Positions 32,501-41,369 of a stretch of DNA of 64,000 nt are shown here, piece by piece (position 1 is the first letter of the stretch; the number at the start of each line of letters is the position of its first letter). Source of the stretch: Streptomyces mirabilis (GTDB lineage: Bacteria; Actinomycetota; Actinomycetes; Streptomycetales; Streptomycetaceae); NCBI RefSeq assembly GCF_018310535.1, contig NZ_CP074102.1, positions 248,001-312,000 on the forward strand, read 5' to 3'. The notes under the pieces are model-generated. The model had not been told where the DNA came from. It saw only the letters and a list, made by a program, of their open reading frames with translations, and made no database searches. The position numbers and the translations under genes are program-made.

Positions 32501-33745
32501 CTACCCGATGGCCACCACTCGTGCCCACGCGGGCGGTGAGTCCGGTGTGTAGTCGGGATCGTCCTCGTCCCCCGACCCGGCCGCCGGCTCCCGGGGGAAC
32601 AGACCCACCACCGTCCGGCACGGTGGCCGGTCCGGCCACGGTGTCTGCCCGTCCGTCAGGACCACGACGACGTCCGGTCGGGGCTGCGCCCGGAGCGCCT
32701 TGGCGAAGCCCGTGCGCAGGTCCGTACCCCCGCCGCCCACCAGCGGTATTCCCTCGGCACGGCACAGCGGGTGCGCGATCGGGGCCGCCGCGTCGCAGGG
32801 CACCACGGTGACCAGGTCGCGGCGGCCGCCCACGGCGCGGGAGATGGCGGTGACCTCGAGGAGCGCGCTGCCCAGTTCGGCGTCACTGACCGACCCGGAG
32901 GTGTCGATGACCACGCAGACCCGAGGCGGCCTGCGCCGCAGGCTCGGCAGCACGGCGCCGGGCACCCCGGCCGAGCGCCGCGACGGCCGGCCGTACGTGT
33001 AGTCCTCCCCCACGCCGGAGGCCGAGGCGGCCGAGCGGACCGCCGCGCCCAGCAACTCGCGCCAGGGCTGCGGCGGGTGGAACGCTTCGTCCGCCCACCG
33101 CCGCCACCCGTTCGGAGTGTCTCCCGGACGGGCGGTGATGCCCTGCGCCACCCGGAACCGGACCGCGTCCTGTTCCTGCGGGCTGAGGCCGTGCGCGCCG
33201 TCCGGACCGAGGTCCCACTCCCGTTCGAGTCCGTCGGCGCCGCTTCCGCAGTCCAGCCAGGCCAGGCTCTGGGTGAGCGCCCCGAGGCGGAACTGGCGCA
33301 GGTAGTCCTCCATGAGCTGTCCCTCGGGCAGCTTCAAGAACCCTGGCGTGACGACGCCTTCGGGCCGGAGCAGTCCGTCGCCGAACGCGTCGTCGTTGAT
33401 CTCGCAGTCCGCGGCGATGTTCATACGCAGCCGTTCCCCCGGGCCGGTCAGTCCGCGCTCCCGCGCGACCCTGTCCCCGCGCCCGTGATGGTCGCGCAGG
33501 AGGTGCGACACCTCGTGCACCCACACCCCGGCCAGTTCCTCCACCGGGGTCCGGTCCACGAACGCCGGCGAGGCGTAGCAGCGCCAGTGCCGGTCGACGG
33601 CCATCGTCGGTACGCGCCGCGACTCCACGGTGTGCAGGGCGAACAGCGCCGTGGCCAGGTAGGGCCGGACCCGGGCGGCGTGCAGCCGGGCGGCGAAGAG
33701 CTTGTCGAGGTCCAGTGTCCCCGGTGCGGGCGCGGGCGCCGTCAT
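32501..33745 (-). CDS. VWA/metallopeptidase-like (DUF2201) protein of a MoxR system
   Basis: A 414-residue cytosolic protein. The N-terminal part has a zinc-peptidase-like WVHEVSHLLRDHHGRGD (HExxH near residue 79) and NIAADCEINDDAF. The C-terminal part is a von Willebrand A-like domain with VVIDTSGSVSDAEL (MIDAS DxSxS, about residue 280) and VVVLTDGQTPWPDR. Together these define the DUF2201 partner of MoxR ATPases, which are thought to remodel protein complexes or assemble metal cofactors. The start ATG 33745 overlaps the ATPase stop as ATGA. Confidence 0.87.
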   Translation of the reverse strand: MTAPAPAPGTLDLDKLFAARLHAARVRPYLATALFALHTVESRRVPTMAVDRHWRCYASPAFVDRTPVEELAGVWVHEVSHLLRDHHGRGDRVARERGLTGPGERLRMNIAADCEINDDAFGDGLLRPEGVVTPGFLKLPEGQLMEDYLRQFRLGALTQSLAWLDCGSGADGLEREWDLGPDGAHGLSPQEQDAVRFRVAQGITARPGDTPNGWRRWADEAFHPPQPWRELLGAAVRSAASASGVGEDYTYGRPSRRSAGVPGAVLPSLRRRPPRVCVVIDTSGSVSDAELGSALLEVTAISRAVGGRRDLVTVVPCDAAAPIAHPLCRAEGIPLVGGGGTDLRTGFAKALRAQPRPDVVVVLTDGQTPWPDRPPCRTVVGLFPREPAAGSGDEDDPDYTPDSPPAWARVVAIG

Positions 33746-34980
33746 CGGCCGGCCTTCGCGGCGGCCGCGGTCCGCACCGCCGCCCGGTCCGCCCGTCGGG
33801 ACAGGGACACCGCTCCGGCAAGCCGCTCGATCGCTGCCGGAACGTCCCAGTCCTCCTGGCGCAGCGAGGCGAGTGTGGTCGCGGGGACGACCACGAGGTC
33901 CGGGGCTCCGGTCTCCAGCGCCCGCACCAGGAGCGCCCATGCCGCGTCCCAACGGGACTTCTCCGGACGCCCACGGACCGCGGCCACCACACCGTCGAGC
34001 ACGGCTTGGCGGAGGTCCCCCCGCTCGGGCAGGTCGGCACCCGCCGGGTCGGCGAGCAGCGTCTCGGGGTCCGGGAGATCCATCCGGTCCAGGCTTGCCA
34101 GCAGTTCCAGCCCCGGACCGTCCCCCACTGTGCCCCTGACCAGCAGGGAAAGCACTTCCCGGGAGGAGCCGGCCGCGGTGGCGAAGGCGATGAGGCCCAG
34201 GGTCATCTCCCAGCTTCGGGGCGACGGCCAGGGGCCGCCCCGGCGCGTCTCGTTGCTGGGCAGCCGGTGCACGAGCCCAGGCCGGGCGGAGAGGAGCCCG
34301 CACACCGCGCGGCGGGCGAAGTCCACGGCCTCCGGCAACCGCTCCGGGTCGAGCCGGGGCAGTGTCGCCCGCGGCCACGTCCCACCGAGGCCTCGTACCA
34401 CGACCTCGTGGTCGTGGGTCCACTGAAGATGCACGAACCGGTTGGCCAGCGGCGGACTCAGCTCCCAGCCGTCGGCAGCCGAGGACCGCGGATTGGCGGC
34501 AGCCACGATCCGGACCTCGGGCGGCAGTTGCAGGGCGCCGATCCGCCGCTCCAGGACGAGGCGGAGCAGGGCGGCCTGGACGGCCGGTGGCGCGGTGGAC
34601 AGCTCGTCCAGGAACAGCAGCCCTCGGCCCGCCCGTACCAGTCGCACGGCCCAGTCCGGCGGGGCCATCGGGACACCCTGCTGCGCGGGATCGTCTCCGA
34701 CGATGGGCAGTCCGGAGAAGTCGGACGGCTCGTGCACGCTGGCGATCACGGTGGTCAGCGGAAGGTCCAGGGCCGCGGCGAGCTGTGTCAGGGCCGCGGT
34801 CTTGCCGATCCCCGGCTCACCCCACAGGAGCACGGGCAGGTCGGCGGCCACGGCCAGCGTCAGTGCCTCCAGCTGGATGTCGGGGCGCGGTTCGGTGCCG
34901 GCGTCACGCAGCAGGGCCAGCAACGCGCCGGCGACGTCCATCTGAGAGGCGGGGGCCGGGCCGGACGGAGTGTCGGTCAT
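33742..34980 (-). CDS. MoxR-family AAA+ ATPase
   Basis: A 412-residue AAA+ protein. Walker A is LLWGEPGIGKTAALTQLA (about residue 50), Walker B is RGLLFLDELSTAPPAVQAAL, and the sensor region is EVRIVAAANPRSSAADGWEL with PLANRFVHL. It probably works as a hexameric chaperone with the VWA protein encoded immediately downstream. The upstream 35122-36615 gene is on the same strand, 141 bp away, so it may be a third component. The 5' region has an AT-rich stretch (GATGAAATATGCCC), a possible promoter. Confidence 0.9.
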   Translation of the reverse strand: MTDTPSGPAPASQMDVAGALLALLRDAGTEPRPDIQLEALTLAVAADLPVLLWGEPGIGKTAALTQLAAALDLPLTTVIASVHEPSDFSGLPIVGDDPAQQGVPMAPPDWAVRLVRAGRGLLFLDELSTAPPAVQAALLRLVLERRIGALQLPPEVRIVAAANPRSSAADGWELSPPLANRFVHLQWTHDHEVVVRGLGGTWPRATLPRLDPERLPEAVDFARRAVCGLLSARPGLVHRLPSNETRRGGPWPSPRSWEMTLGLIAFATAAGSSREVLSLLVRGTVGDGPGLELLASLDRMDLPDPETLLADPAGADLPERGDLRQAVLDGVVAAVRGRPEKSRWDAAWALLVRALETGAPDLVVVPATTLASLRQEDWDVPAAIERLAGAVSLSRRADRAAVRTAAAAKAGR

Positions 34981-35121
34981 AACGAACGGTGTACATGTGG
35001 GCATATTTCATCACCTTTGGGTCGTGGTGGAACGAGTGTGTGGGTGCTTGGCGGGCGGCCGTTGGGTGGCCGATGGATGCTCTGTGGCCGGGTCGGCGCA
35101 GGGGGGGCGGAGGGCCCCGGG

Positions 35122-36615
35122 TCAGCGAGAGGTCGTGTGGCGCGGGTGCGCTCGGTGCCCACGGGGGCGGTCGGGGCCGGGGAGCAGGCGGCCGGATCCG
35201 GGACCGGGGCCGGTCATGCCCGCCCTGAACAGGCCGTACGTGATCCGCCGTAGCGCGGCCGCCTCGAGCTCGTCCAGTAGAGGGCCGCTGCGCAGCACCG
35301 CGTCCGGACCCAGCAGGCCCTCGACGACGTCCAGCGCACCGGCGGTGTCGCCATGGATCAGGCGTTCGCGGACCCCGGTGAGGCAGTCCGGACGACGGTG
35401 CGCCTCGTCGATGGCCCGCAGGCAGGGAAGCGGCGTCCCGGTCAGAGCGACCAGCAGTTCCTCCCGGCGGATCTCGGCCGGGTCGTGGTCCAGCGGCGCC
35501 AGCACCCCGTCGACCAGGCCGATACGGTGCTGGGCTCCCCGGCAGTCCACCAGGCGCGGCTGACCGGCCCGGTCCGATGCCCGGGAGGGCTCGGCCGGGA
35601 CATGCCCCAGCGCCCGCGAGGAAGCCGTCGGCGAATGATTCGGCACCAGTGCCGAGGCGACCAGCGGATGCAGCCGATCGACCTCGATCGAACCGGTGCG
35701 GATCAGTTCCAGATCGGGCAGCAGCCAGGTGGCCGCGTCGGGCAGGACGGGCAGCGTGGAGACACTGCCGTCCCTGGGTGCCGCCGCGATCCGCATACCC
35801 GGCGGCCCGACGCCGTCCCTGTCCGCGACCACGTCCAGGACCAGCCGGTCCCGGGCCCCGAGCCGCACGGTGACGGTACCGGCCGTCCGCCCCTCGGTGT
35901 GAAGCAGAATCCCCGCCTCGGCCGCCCACCGATCCACGGCACACCCGCGCCCCTGCGGCACGAACCCCAGCGGATCCGGGTTCTCGGGGTGGCCGTCGGC
36001 GGGCAGCCGGTCGGCCCCGGACCGCACCCGCAGCTCATCGGTCCTGCGCGCGTCCCACAGATGGCGGTGCAGATCGAGACGGAACCGGCGGCTGGGACGA
36101 GGGTGCGGATGCCGGCGGACACCGGCCTCGAAGTGGGATCGGCCGTGAGATCCGTCGCGGGGTCCATCGCGGGGTCCATCGTGCGGTGCAGCCCACAGAG
36201 CGAGGCTGATCCGCTGGCCGCCGTCCGCCCAGGCCGGTGGAGTGCGGACCACGAGGTGCACCGGACCTACGCCGTCACGGCCGTGGGCGTCGTACCGAGC
36301 CAGGGCGATGGTCAGCCCCGGACGCAGCAACCCGTGCGGAGCGATCCTCGGCATGTGCCAGCGCAGCAGGTCGGGAGCCAGATGGCGGAGATCGGCCCGG
36401 ACCCGAGCGGCGAGGTCGTGGCCGTAAGTACGCGCCACGGAACGCAGGTTGAGATCGACATCGATGCCTGCGGCGGCGCACGCCCCCGCCCAGTCCCCGG
36501 CACGGCGGCGGGCGGTCGCAGTCTCGATCATGGCGGGCGGCACGGCGAACTCTCGCACGGGCAGCCAGAAGGAAAGGCGGGAATCCCCATTCGCGGTCCG
36601 AGTGAGCATCAGCAC
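35122..36615 (-). CDS. hypothetical protein linked to a MoxR/VWA pair
   Basis: A 497-residue protein without recognised domains. It starts MLMLTRTANGDSRLSFWLPV, has a helical N-terminal part (ATARRRAGDWAGACAAAGID, similar to short helical repeats seen in MoxR-linked proteins), and repeated short motifs such as DGPRDGPRDGSHG near residue 145. The middle contains VTVRLGARDRLVLDVVADR, a beta-rich part. No signal peptide. Genomic position suggests a substrate or adaptor of the MoxR ATPase; this is inference from context. Confidence 0.65.
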   Translation of the reverse strand: MLMLTRTANGDSRLSFWLPVREFAVPPAMIETATARRRAGDWAGACAAAGIDVDLNLRSVARTYGHDLAARVRADLRHLAPDLLRWHMPRIAPHGLLRPGLTIALARYDAHGRDGVGPVHLVVRTPPAWADGGQRISLALWAAPHDGPRDGPRDGSHGRSHFEAGVRRHPHPRPSRRFRLDLHRHLWDARRTDELRVRSGADRLPADGHPENPDPLGFVPQGRGCAVDRWAAEAGILLHTEGRTAGTVTVRLGARDRLVLDVVADRDGVGPPGMRIAAAPRDGSVSTLPVLPDAATWLLPDLELIRTGSIEVDRLHPLVASALVPNHSPTASSRALGHVPAEPSRASDRAGQPRLVDCRGAQHRIGLVDGVLAPLDHDPAEIRREELLVALTGTPLPCLRAIDEAHRRPDCLTGVRERLIHGDTAGALDVVEGLLGPDAVLRSGPLLDELEAAALRRITYGLFRAGMTGPGPGSGRLLPGPDRPRGHRAHPRHTTSR

Positions 36616-36737
36616 TCACCTTGCGCGGATGGGACCCCCATTCTGCCGACAGAGTGAGTCATCATCGCGGGGAGCCTAGCGCTCCTGACCGTGATCCGTC
36701 AGATGTTTTCGCCTGGCACCTCCTGGTGAGGGAACGC

Positions 36738-37202
36738 CTAGCGTTGCGCAGTGAGGGGTTCCGTCGGGTTGCGCAGCCCCTCCGCGGCGTCCGAGACACG
36801 CTGGATGAGGTCGAAGAAGACGGTCTGCTCCTCGGCGGAGAGCGGGGCCAGGAAGACCTGGTTCATACGCGCCGTACGCACGGTCAGCTTGCGGTGCGTA
36901 CGCGTCCCCTCGTCGGTGAGGCGCAGCAGGAAGCGCCGGCCGTCCTGCGGATCGCGCACCTTGTCGAGCAGGCCCCGGCGACTGAGCCGGCTGATCACCT
37001 CGGCGATGGTCGACCGGTCCAGGCCCACCCGCTCCCCCACCGTGCGCTGATCCAGTCCCGGCTCCGCGACCAGCGCGTTCAGGACTGCGAACTGCGGCGA
37101 GGTGATCTCCTCGGAGACCATCGTGTTCCACAGCAGATAGTGGGCCTGCTGGAGTCGCCGGGCGAGGTGCCCGGGGTGGGTGGTGAGGTCCACCGCGGCC
37201 AT
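36738..37202 (-). CDS. pcaV: MarR-family repressor PcaV
   Basis: A 154-residue MarR protein. The winged helix reads QFAVLNALVAEPGLDQRTVG, ERVGLDRSTIAEVISRLSRR, then VRDPQDGRRFLLRLTDEG (wing). GHLARRLQQAHYLLW places Arg at position 15, the residue that holds protocatechuate in S. coelicolor PcaV. It is divergent from the pca operon, as in that species, and represses it until protocatechuate accumulates. Assignment rests on sequence pattern plus the shared promoter region. Confidence 0.9.
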   Translation of the reverse strand: MAAVDLTTHPGHLARRLQQAHYLLWNTMVSEEITSPQFAVLNALVAEPGLDQRTVGERVGLDRSTIAEVISRLSRRGLLDKVRDPQDGRRFLLRLTDEGTRTHRKLTVRTARMNQVFLAPLSAEEQTVFFDLIQRVSDAAEGLRNPTEPLTAQR

Positions 37203-37233
37203 GTGCGCTCCCCCTGGATGAGTCCGTCATTTC

Positions 37234-37245
37234 GTTGGTGCACTG
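37234..37245. promoter_or_regulatory. candidate PcaV site on the pcaV side
   Basis: TTGGTGCACTGA on the plus strand is TCAGTGCACCAA on the other. It carries the TCAGTGC core also found near pcaI at 37369. Wider flanks TCGTT and AACGA (37232-37236 and 37246-37250) form an imperfect dyad. It lies about 32-43 bp upstream of the pcaV start, where repression by PcaV would be expected. Confidence 0.45.
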
Positions 37246-37368
37246 AACGATACCGCCCATCGCCCGGATGCGTGCCAGCGCGTTCATGGCCGTCCACCCG
37301 CCGATCTCCTGGAGGTCTTGACGGCTCGGGCCGCTGATGGCAGCGTGAGTGAAACCTCGCAGAAATAA

Positions 37369-37380
37369 TCAGTGCCCTGA
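37369..37380. promoter_or_regulatory. candidate PcaV site on the pcaI side
   Basis: TCAGTGCCCTGA contains an inverted TCAG/CTGA pair and the same TCAGTGC core as the site near pcaV but in the opposite orientation. It is 44 bp before the pcaI start, next to AGAAATAATC, which may be the -10 region. The match is short and visual. Confidence 0.45.
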
Positions 37381-37423
37381 GCAATTGAGGGTCTGGACGC
37401 TTGGAAGAGATGGGGCTTCACGG

Positions 37424-38179
37424 ATGGACAAGGTGGTCGCCACAGCCCTGGAGGCGGTGGCCGATGTGCCGGACGGCGCGACCCTCGCGGTCGGCGGTTT
37501 CGGGCTGAGCGGTGTGCCGAACGTGCTGATCGAGGCGCTGTACGAGCGCGGGGTCAGCTCTCTGGGCGTGGTCTCCAACAACTGCGGGGCGATGGAGTCC
37601 GGGCTCGCGGTGCTGCTGTCCGCCGGGCGGATCGCGCGGGTGACCGGCTCCTACATCGGGGCGAACAAGGAGTTCGCGCGGCAGTATCTGGCGGGTGAGC
37701 TGGAGGTGGAGATGATCCCGCAGGGCACGCTCGCGGAGCGGTTGCGGGCGGGCGGTGCGGGGATCCCCGCCTTCTACACCCCGGCCGGGGTGGGCACCCA
37801 GGTCGCGGACGGCGGCCTGCCCTGGCGCTACGACGGCTCCGGCGGGGTGGCGCTGGCGTCGCCGCCGAAGGAGGTGCGCGAGTTCGACGGCACCGAGTAC
37901 GTGCTGGAGCGCGGTATCCGTACCGACTTCGCGCTGGTCCGGGCGGCCAAGGGCGACCGGCACGGCAACCTGGTGTTCAGCAAGTCGACCCGGAACTTCA
38001 ACCCCCTCGCGGCGATGGCGGGCAGGGTGACGATCGCCGAGGTGGAGGAGCTGGTCGAGCCCGGCGGGATCGACCCGGACGCGGTGCATCTGCCGGGGGT
38101 CTTCGTGCAGCGGGTTGTCGCGCTGACTCCGGAGCAGGCCGCCGCGAAGATGATCGAGAAGAGGACGGTGAGCGGCTGA
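37424..38179 (+). CDS. pcaI: 3-oxoadipate CoA-transferase subunit alpha
   Basis: A 251-residue class I CoA-transferase A subunit. It has [55 protein letters not shown] and [23 protein letters not shown] segments of the family. With PcaJ it transfers CoA from succinyl-CoA to 3-oxoadipate. The stop overlaps the pcaJ start (TGATG). First gene of the pca operon. Confidence 0.93.
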   Translation: MDKVVATALEAVADVPDGATLAVGGFGLSGVPNVLIEALYERGVSSLGVVSNNCGAMESGLAVLLSAGRIARVTGSYIGANKEFARQYLAGELEVEMIPQGTLAERLRAGGAGIPAFYTPAGVGTQVADGGLPWRYDGSGGVALASPPKEVREFDGTEYVLERGIRTDFALVRAAKGDRHGNLVFSKSTRNFNPLAAMAGRVTIAEVEELVEPGGIDPDAVHLPGVFVQRVVALTPEQAAAKMIEKRTVSG

Positions 38180-38823
38180 TGGCGTGGACACGCGAGGAGA
38201 TGGCGGCCCGTGCGGCACGCGAACTCCAGGACGGCCAGTACGTCAATCTCGGCATCGGACTGCCGACGCTGATCCCCAACCACCTCCTGGCCGGCGTCGA
38301 GGTGATCCTCGAGTCGGAGAACGGGATCCTCGGCACCGGCCCCTACCCCACCGAGGACCAGGTCGACCCGGACCTCATCAACGCCGGCAAGGAGACCGTG
38401 ACGGTCCTGCCGGGCGCCTCCTTCTTCGACTCGGCGCTGTCGTTCTCGATGATCCGGGGCGGGCACATCGACGTGGCCGTGCTCGGCGCGATGCAGGTGT
38501 CCGCGGGCGGCGACCTGGCGAACTGGGCCGTCCCGGGGAAGATGATCACCGGGATCGGCGGCGCGATGGACCTGGTCCACGGTGCCCGCACCGTCATCGT
38601 CGTCATGACCCACACCGCCAAGGACGGCACCGCGAAGATCCTCGATGAGTGCGCGCTGCCGCTCACCGGCAAGGCGTGCGTCAACCGGATCATCACCGAC
38701 CTCGGCGTCCTCGACGTCACCGACGAGGGGCTGGTGCTCATCGAGACCGCGCCCGGCGTCACGGCCGGAGAGATCGTGGCCAAGACCGCCGCCAAGCTGA
38801 CCGTCGCGGAGGACCTGCAGTGA
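38179..38823 (+). CDS. pcaJ: 3-oxoadipate CoA-transferase subunit beta
   Basis: A 214-residue B subunit. [20 protein letters not shown] is the family N-terminus, and [13 protein letters not shown] contains the glutamate that forms the CoA thioester intermediate. [20 protein letters not shown] is also typical. It pairs with PcaI; the two genes overlap by one base. The pcaF start overlaps its stop as GTGA. Confidence 0.93.
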   Translation: MAWTREEMAARAARELQDGQYVNLGIGLPTLIPNHLLAGVEVILESENGILGTGPYPTEDQVDPDLINAGKETVTVLPGASFFDSALSFSMIRGGHIDVAVLGAMQVSAGGDLANWAVPGKMITGIGGAMDLVHGARTVIVVMTHTAKDGTAKILDECALPLTGKACVNRIITDLGVLDVTDEGLVLIETAPGVTAGEIVAKTAAKLTVAEDLQ

Positions 38824-40022
38824 ACACCGTGTACATCGTCGACGCCGTACGGACCCCCATCGGCCGCTACAACGGCGCCCTCGCGAGCGTGCGCCCGGAC
38901 GACCTGGCCGCCCACGCCATCCGTGAACTCCTGGCCCGTACGCCGGACTTGGACCCGTCTCGCATCGAGGACGTGTACTTCGGCAACGCCAACGGCGCCG
39001 GCGAGGAGAACCGCAACGTCGCCCGCATGGCCGCCCTGCTCGCGGGCCTGCCCACCTCGGTGCCGGGCGTGACGGTCAACCGGCTGTGTGCCTCCGGCCT
39101 GGAGGCAGTCATCCAGGCGGCCCGCGCCATCGCGGTCGGGGACGCCCACATCGCCGTGGCCGGTGGTGTGGAGTCGATGACCCGCGCGCCGTACGTCCTG
39201 CCCAAGAGTGACCGGCCCTTCCCCGCCGGGCACGCCGAGCTGTACTCGACCACTCTTGGCTGGCGCATGGTCAACCCGAACATGGACCCCCAGTGGACCG
39301 TCCCCCTCGGTGAGTCCGCCGAACTCATCGCCGACAAACACAAGATCGGCCGCGAGCAGCAGGACGAATACGCCCTGGGCAGCCACCGCAAGGCGGCGAA
39401 GGCCCAGCAGGAGGGCCTGTTCGACCGCGAGATCACCCCCGTGCCGGTCCCCCAGCGCAAGGGCGACCCGGTCGTCTTCGCCGCCGACGAATCCGTCCGC
39501 CCCGACGCCTCCCCCACCGCCATGGCCAGGCTCAAGCCGTCCTTCCGCACCACCGACGGCACCGTCACCGCGGGCAACGCCTCCCCCCTCAACGACGGCG
39601 CCGCCGCCCTCCTCCTGACCGACGAGGAAGGCCTCGAAGCCACCGGCCGTGAGCCCCTCGCCCGCATCCGAGCCACCGGCGTCTCCGCGACCGACCCCCA
39701 GTACTTCGGACTCGCCCCCGTCGAAGCCGTCACCCGTGCCCTGGCCAAAGCCGGCAAGACCTTCGCGGACCTGTCCGTCCTCGAACTGAACGAGGCCTTC
39801 GCCGCCCAGGTCCTCGGCTGCCTCGCCGAATGGCCCGAGTTCGACCCCCAGGTCCTCAACCCCCAGGGCGGCGCGATCGCCCTCGGCCACCCCCTGGGCG
39901 CATCCGGCGCCCGCCTCGCCGGCACCGTCGCCCACCAACTCGCCCGCAAGGGCACCGGAACCGGCGTCGCCACCCTCTGCATCGGCGTCGGCCAGGGCCT
40001 CGCCCTCGTCCTCGAACGATAG
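38820..40022 (+). CDS. pcaF: 3-oxoadipyl-CoA thiolase
   Basis: A 400-residue thiolase. [14 protein letters not shown] holds the nucleophilic Cys, the late [12 protein letters not shown] holds the His, and [15 protein letters not shown] holds the second Cys near the end. Family members split 3-oxoadipyl-CoA into succinyl-CoA and acetyl-CoA. The pca operon context separates it from other acetyl-CoA acetyltransferases. GTG 38820 is part of the GTGA overlap with pcaJ. Confidence 0.92.
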   Translation: MNTVYIVDAVRTPIGRYNGALASVRPDDLAAHAIRELLARTPDLDPSRIEDVYFGNANGAGEENRNVARMAALLAGLPTSVPGVTVNRLCASGLEAVIQAARAIAVGDAHIAVAGGVESMTRAPYVLPKSDRPFPAGHAELYSTTLGWRMVNPNMDPQWTVPLGESAELIADKHKIGREQQDEYALGSHRKAAKAQQEGLFDREITPVPVPQRKGDPVVFAADESVRPDASPTAMARLKPSFRTTDGTVTAGNASPLNDGAAALLLTDEEGLEATGREPLARIRATGVSATDPQYFGLAPVEAVTRALAKAGKTFADLSVLELNEAFAAQVLGCLAEWPEFDPQVLNPQGGAIALGHPLGASGARLAGTVAHQLARKGTGTGVATLCIGVGQGLALVLER

Positions 40023-40032
40023 GAAGTCGACC

Positions 40033-40803
40033 ATGGCCCTCACCCAGTCGGACATCGACGTCGAGATCAAGGATCTCCAGGACGCGTACGACAAGGCGGT
40101 CGCCGGCGGAGCGCCGGTTCGCAACCACCCGTCGCGCGACTACCCCCCGTACCGCAGCTCCCTGCTGCGCCACCCCGAGCAGCCGCTGGTCGCCGTCGAC
40201 GGCGGCGACCCGGAGACGGTCGAGCTGTCGGGTCCGGTGTTCGGCGTCACCGACATCACCGAGCACGACAGCGACCTGACCATCCAGCACCGGGGCGAGC
40301 CGATCGGCGAGCGCATGACCGTCTCGGGCCGGCTGCTCGACCGCGACGGGCGTCCCGTGCGCGGTCAGCTCATCGAGGTCTGGCAGGCCAACGCCGCCGG
40401 TCGTTACGCCCATCTGCGCGAGCAGCACCCGGCGCCGCTGGACCCCAACTTCACCGGTGTCGGGCGCACTCTGACGGATGATCAGGGCCGGTACAGGTTC
40501 ACCACGATCAAGCCGGGCCCCTACCCGTGGGGCAACCACACGAACGCGTGGCGGCCCGCGCACATCCACTTCTCGGTCTTCGGTACGGCGTTCACCCAGC
40601 GGCTGATCACCCAGATGTACTTCCCGAGCGACCCGCTGTTCCGCTACGACCCGATCCTGCAGTCCGTGACGGACCAGGCGGCGCGCGACCGTCTCATCGC
40701 CGCCTACCGGCACGATCTCTCCCAGCCCGAGTTCTCCATGGGCTACGAGTGGGACATCGTCCTCGACGGTCCCTCCGCCACCTGGATCGAGGAAGGTCGT
40801 TGA
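40033..40803 (+). CDS. pcaH: protocatechuate 3,4-dioxygenase beta subunit
   Basis: A 256-residue intradiol dioxygenase subunit. Non-haem iron ligands appear in order: NAAGRYAHLREQHPAP (Tyr), GPYPWGNHTNAWRPAHIHFS (Tyr, His, His). It forms the catalytic subunit that, with PcaG, cleaves protocatechuate between its hydroxyls to 3-carboxymuconate. A 10-bp gap from pcaF carries AGGAAG as ribosome site. Confidence 0.94.
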   Translation: MALTQSDIDVEIKDLQDAYDKAVAGGAPVRNHPSRDYPPYRSSLLRHPEQPLVAVDGGDPETVELSGPVFGVTDITEHDSDLTIQHRGEPIGERMTVSGRLLDRDGRPVRGQLIEVWQANAAGRYAHLREQHPAPLDPNFTGVGRTLTDDQGRYRFTTIKPGPYPWGNHTNAWRPAHIHFSVFGTAFTQRLITQMYFPSDPLFRYDPILQSVTDQAARDRLIAAYRHDLSQPEFSMGYEWDIVLDGPSATWIEEGR

Positions 40804-40805
40804 CC

Positions 40806-41369
40806 ATGACCGAGCGGTTGCTCCCCACCCCGTCCCACACCATCGGCCCCTTCTACGGCCACGCGCTGCCCTTTCCCGGCGGCGGTCAGGTCGCGCCGCA
40901 GGGCCACCCTGAGGCGATCACCCTGCACGGGTACGTGCTCGACGGCGCGGGCAAGGTGATCCCGGACGCCCTCCTGGACTTCTGGCAGGCGGCGCCCGAC
41001 GGCTCCCTCAAGGGTGCCCCCGGCTCGATGCGCCGCGACCCGTCGACGGGCGGCTTCCTCGGCCGGAGTGGCGTCGACTTCACGGGCTTCGGCCGGGTCG
41101 CCACGGATGCCGACGGTCAGTACGCGCTGCACACCCTGCCGCCGGGCAATGCCGGACTTCCGTACATCAGCGTGTGTGTGTTCGCGCGCGGTCTGGTGCA
41201 CCACCTCTTCACCCGCGCGTACCTCACCGACGGCGCCGACCCGCTGCTCGACTCGCTCCCGGCCGACCGGCGCGCCACGCTGATCGCGGCCAAGGGCGCG
41301 AACCGGACATACCGTTTCGACATCCGCCTTCAGGGCGAAGGCGAAACGGTCTTCCTGGAGTTCCAGTGA
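40806..41369 (+). CDS. pcaG: protocatechuate 3,4-dioxygenase alpha subunit
   Basis: A 187-residue subunit with the intradiol dioxygenase fold (TPSHTIGPFYGHALPFPGGG at the start, VIPDALLDFWQAAPDGSL, ISVCVFARGLVHHLFTRAYL). It lacks the full iron-ligand set of PcaH, as expected for the structural alpha subunit. It begins 2 bp after the pcaH stop and its own stop overlaps the pcaB GTG start. Confidence 0.93.
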   Translation: MTERLLPTPSHTIGPFYGHALPFPGGGQVAPQGHPEAITLHGYVLDGAGKVIPDALLDFWQAAPDGSLKGAPGSMRRDPSTGGFLGRSGVDFTGFGRVATDADGQYALHTLPPGNAGLPYISVCVFARGLVHHLFTRAYLTDGADPLLDSLPADRRATLIAAKGANRTYRFDIRLQGEGETVFLEFQ

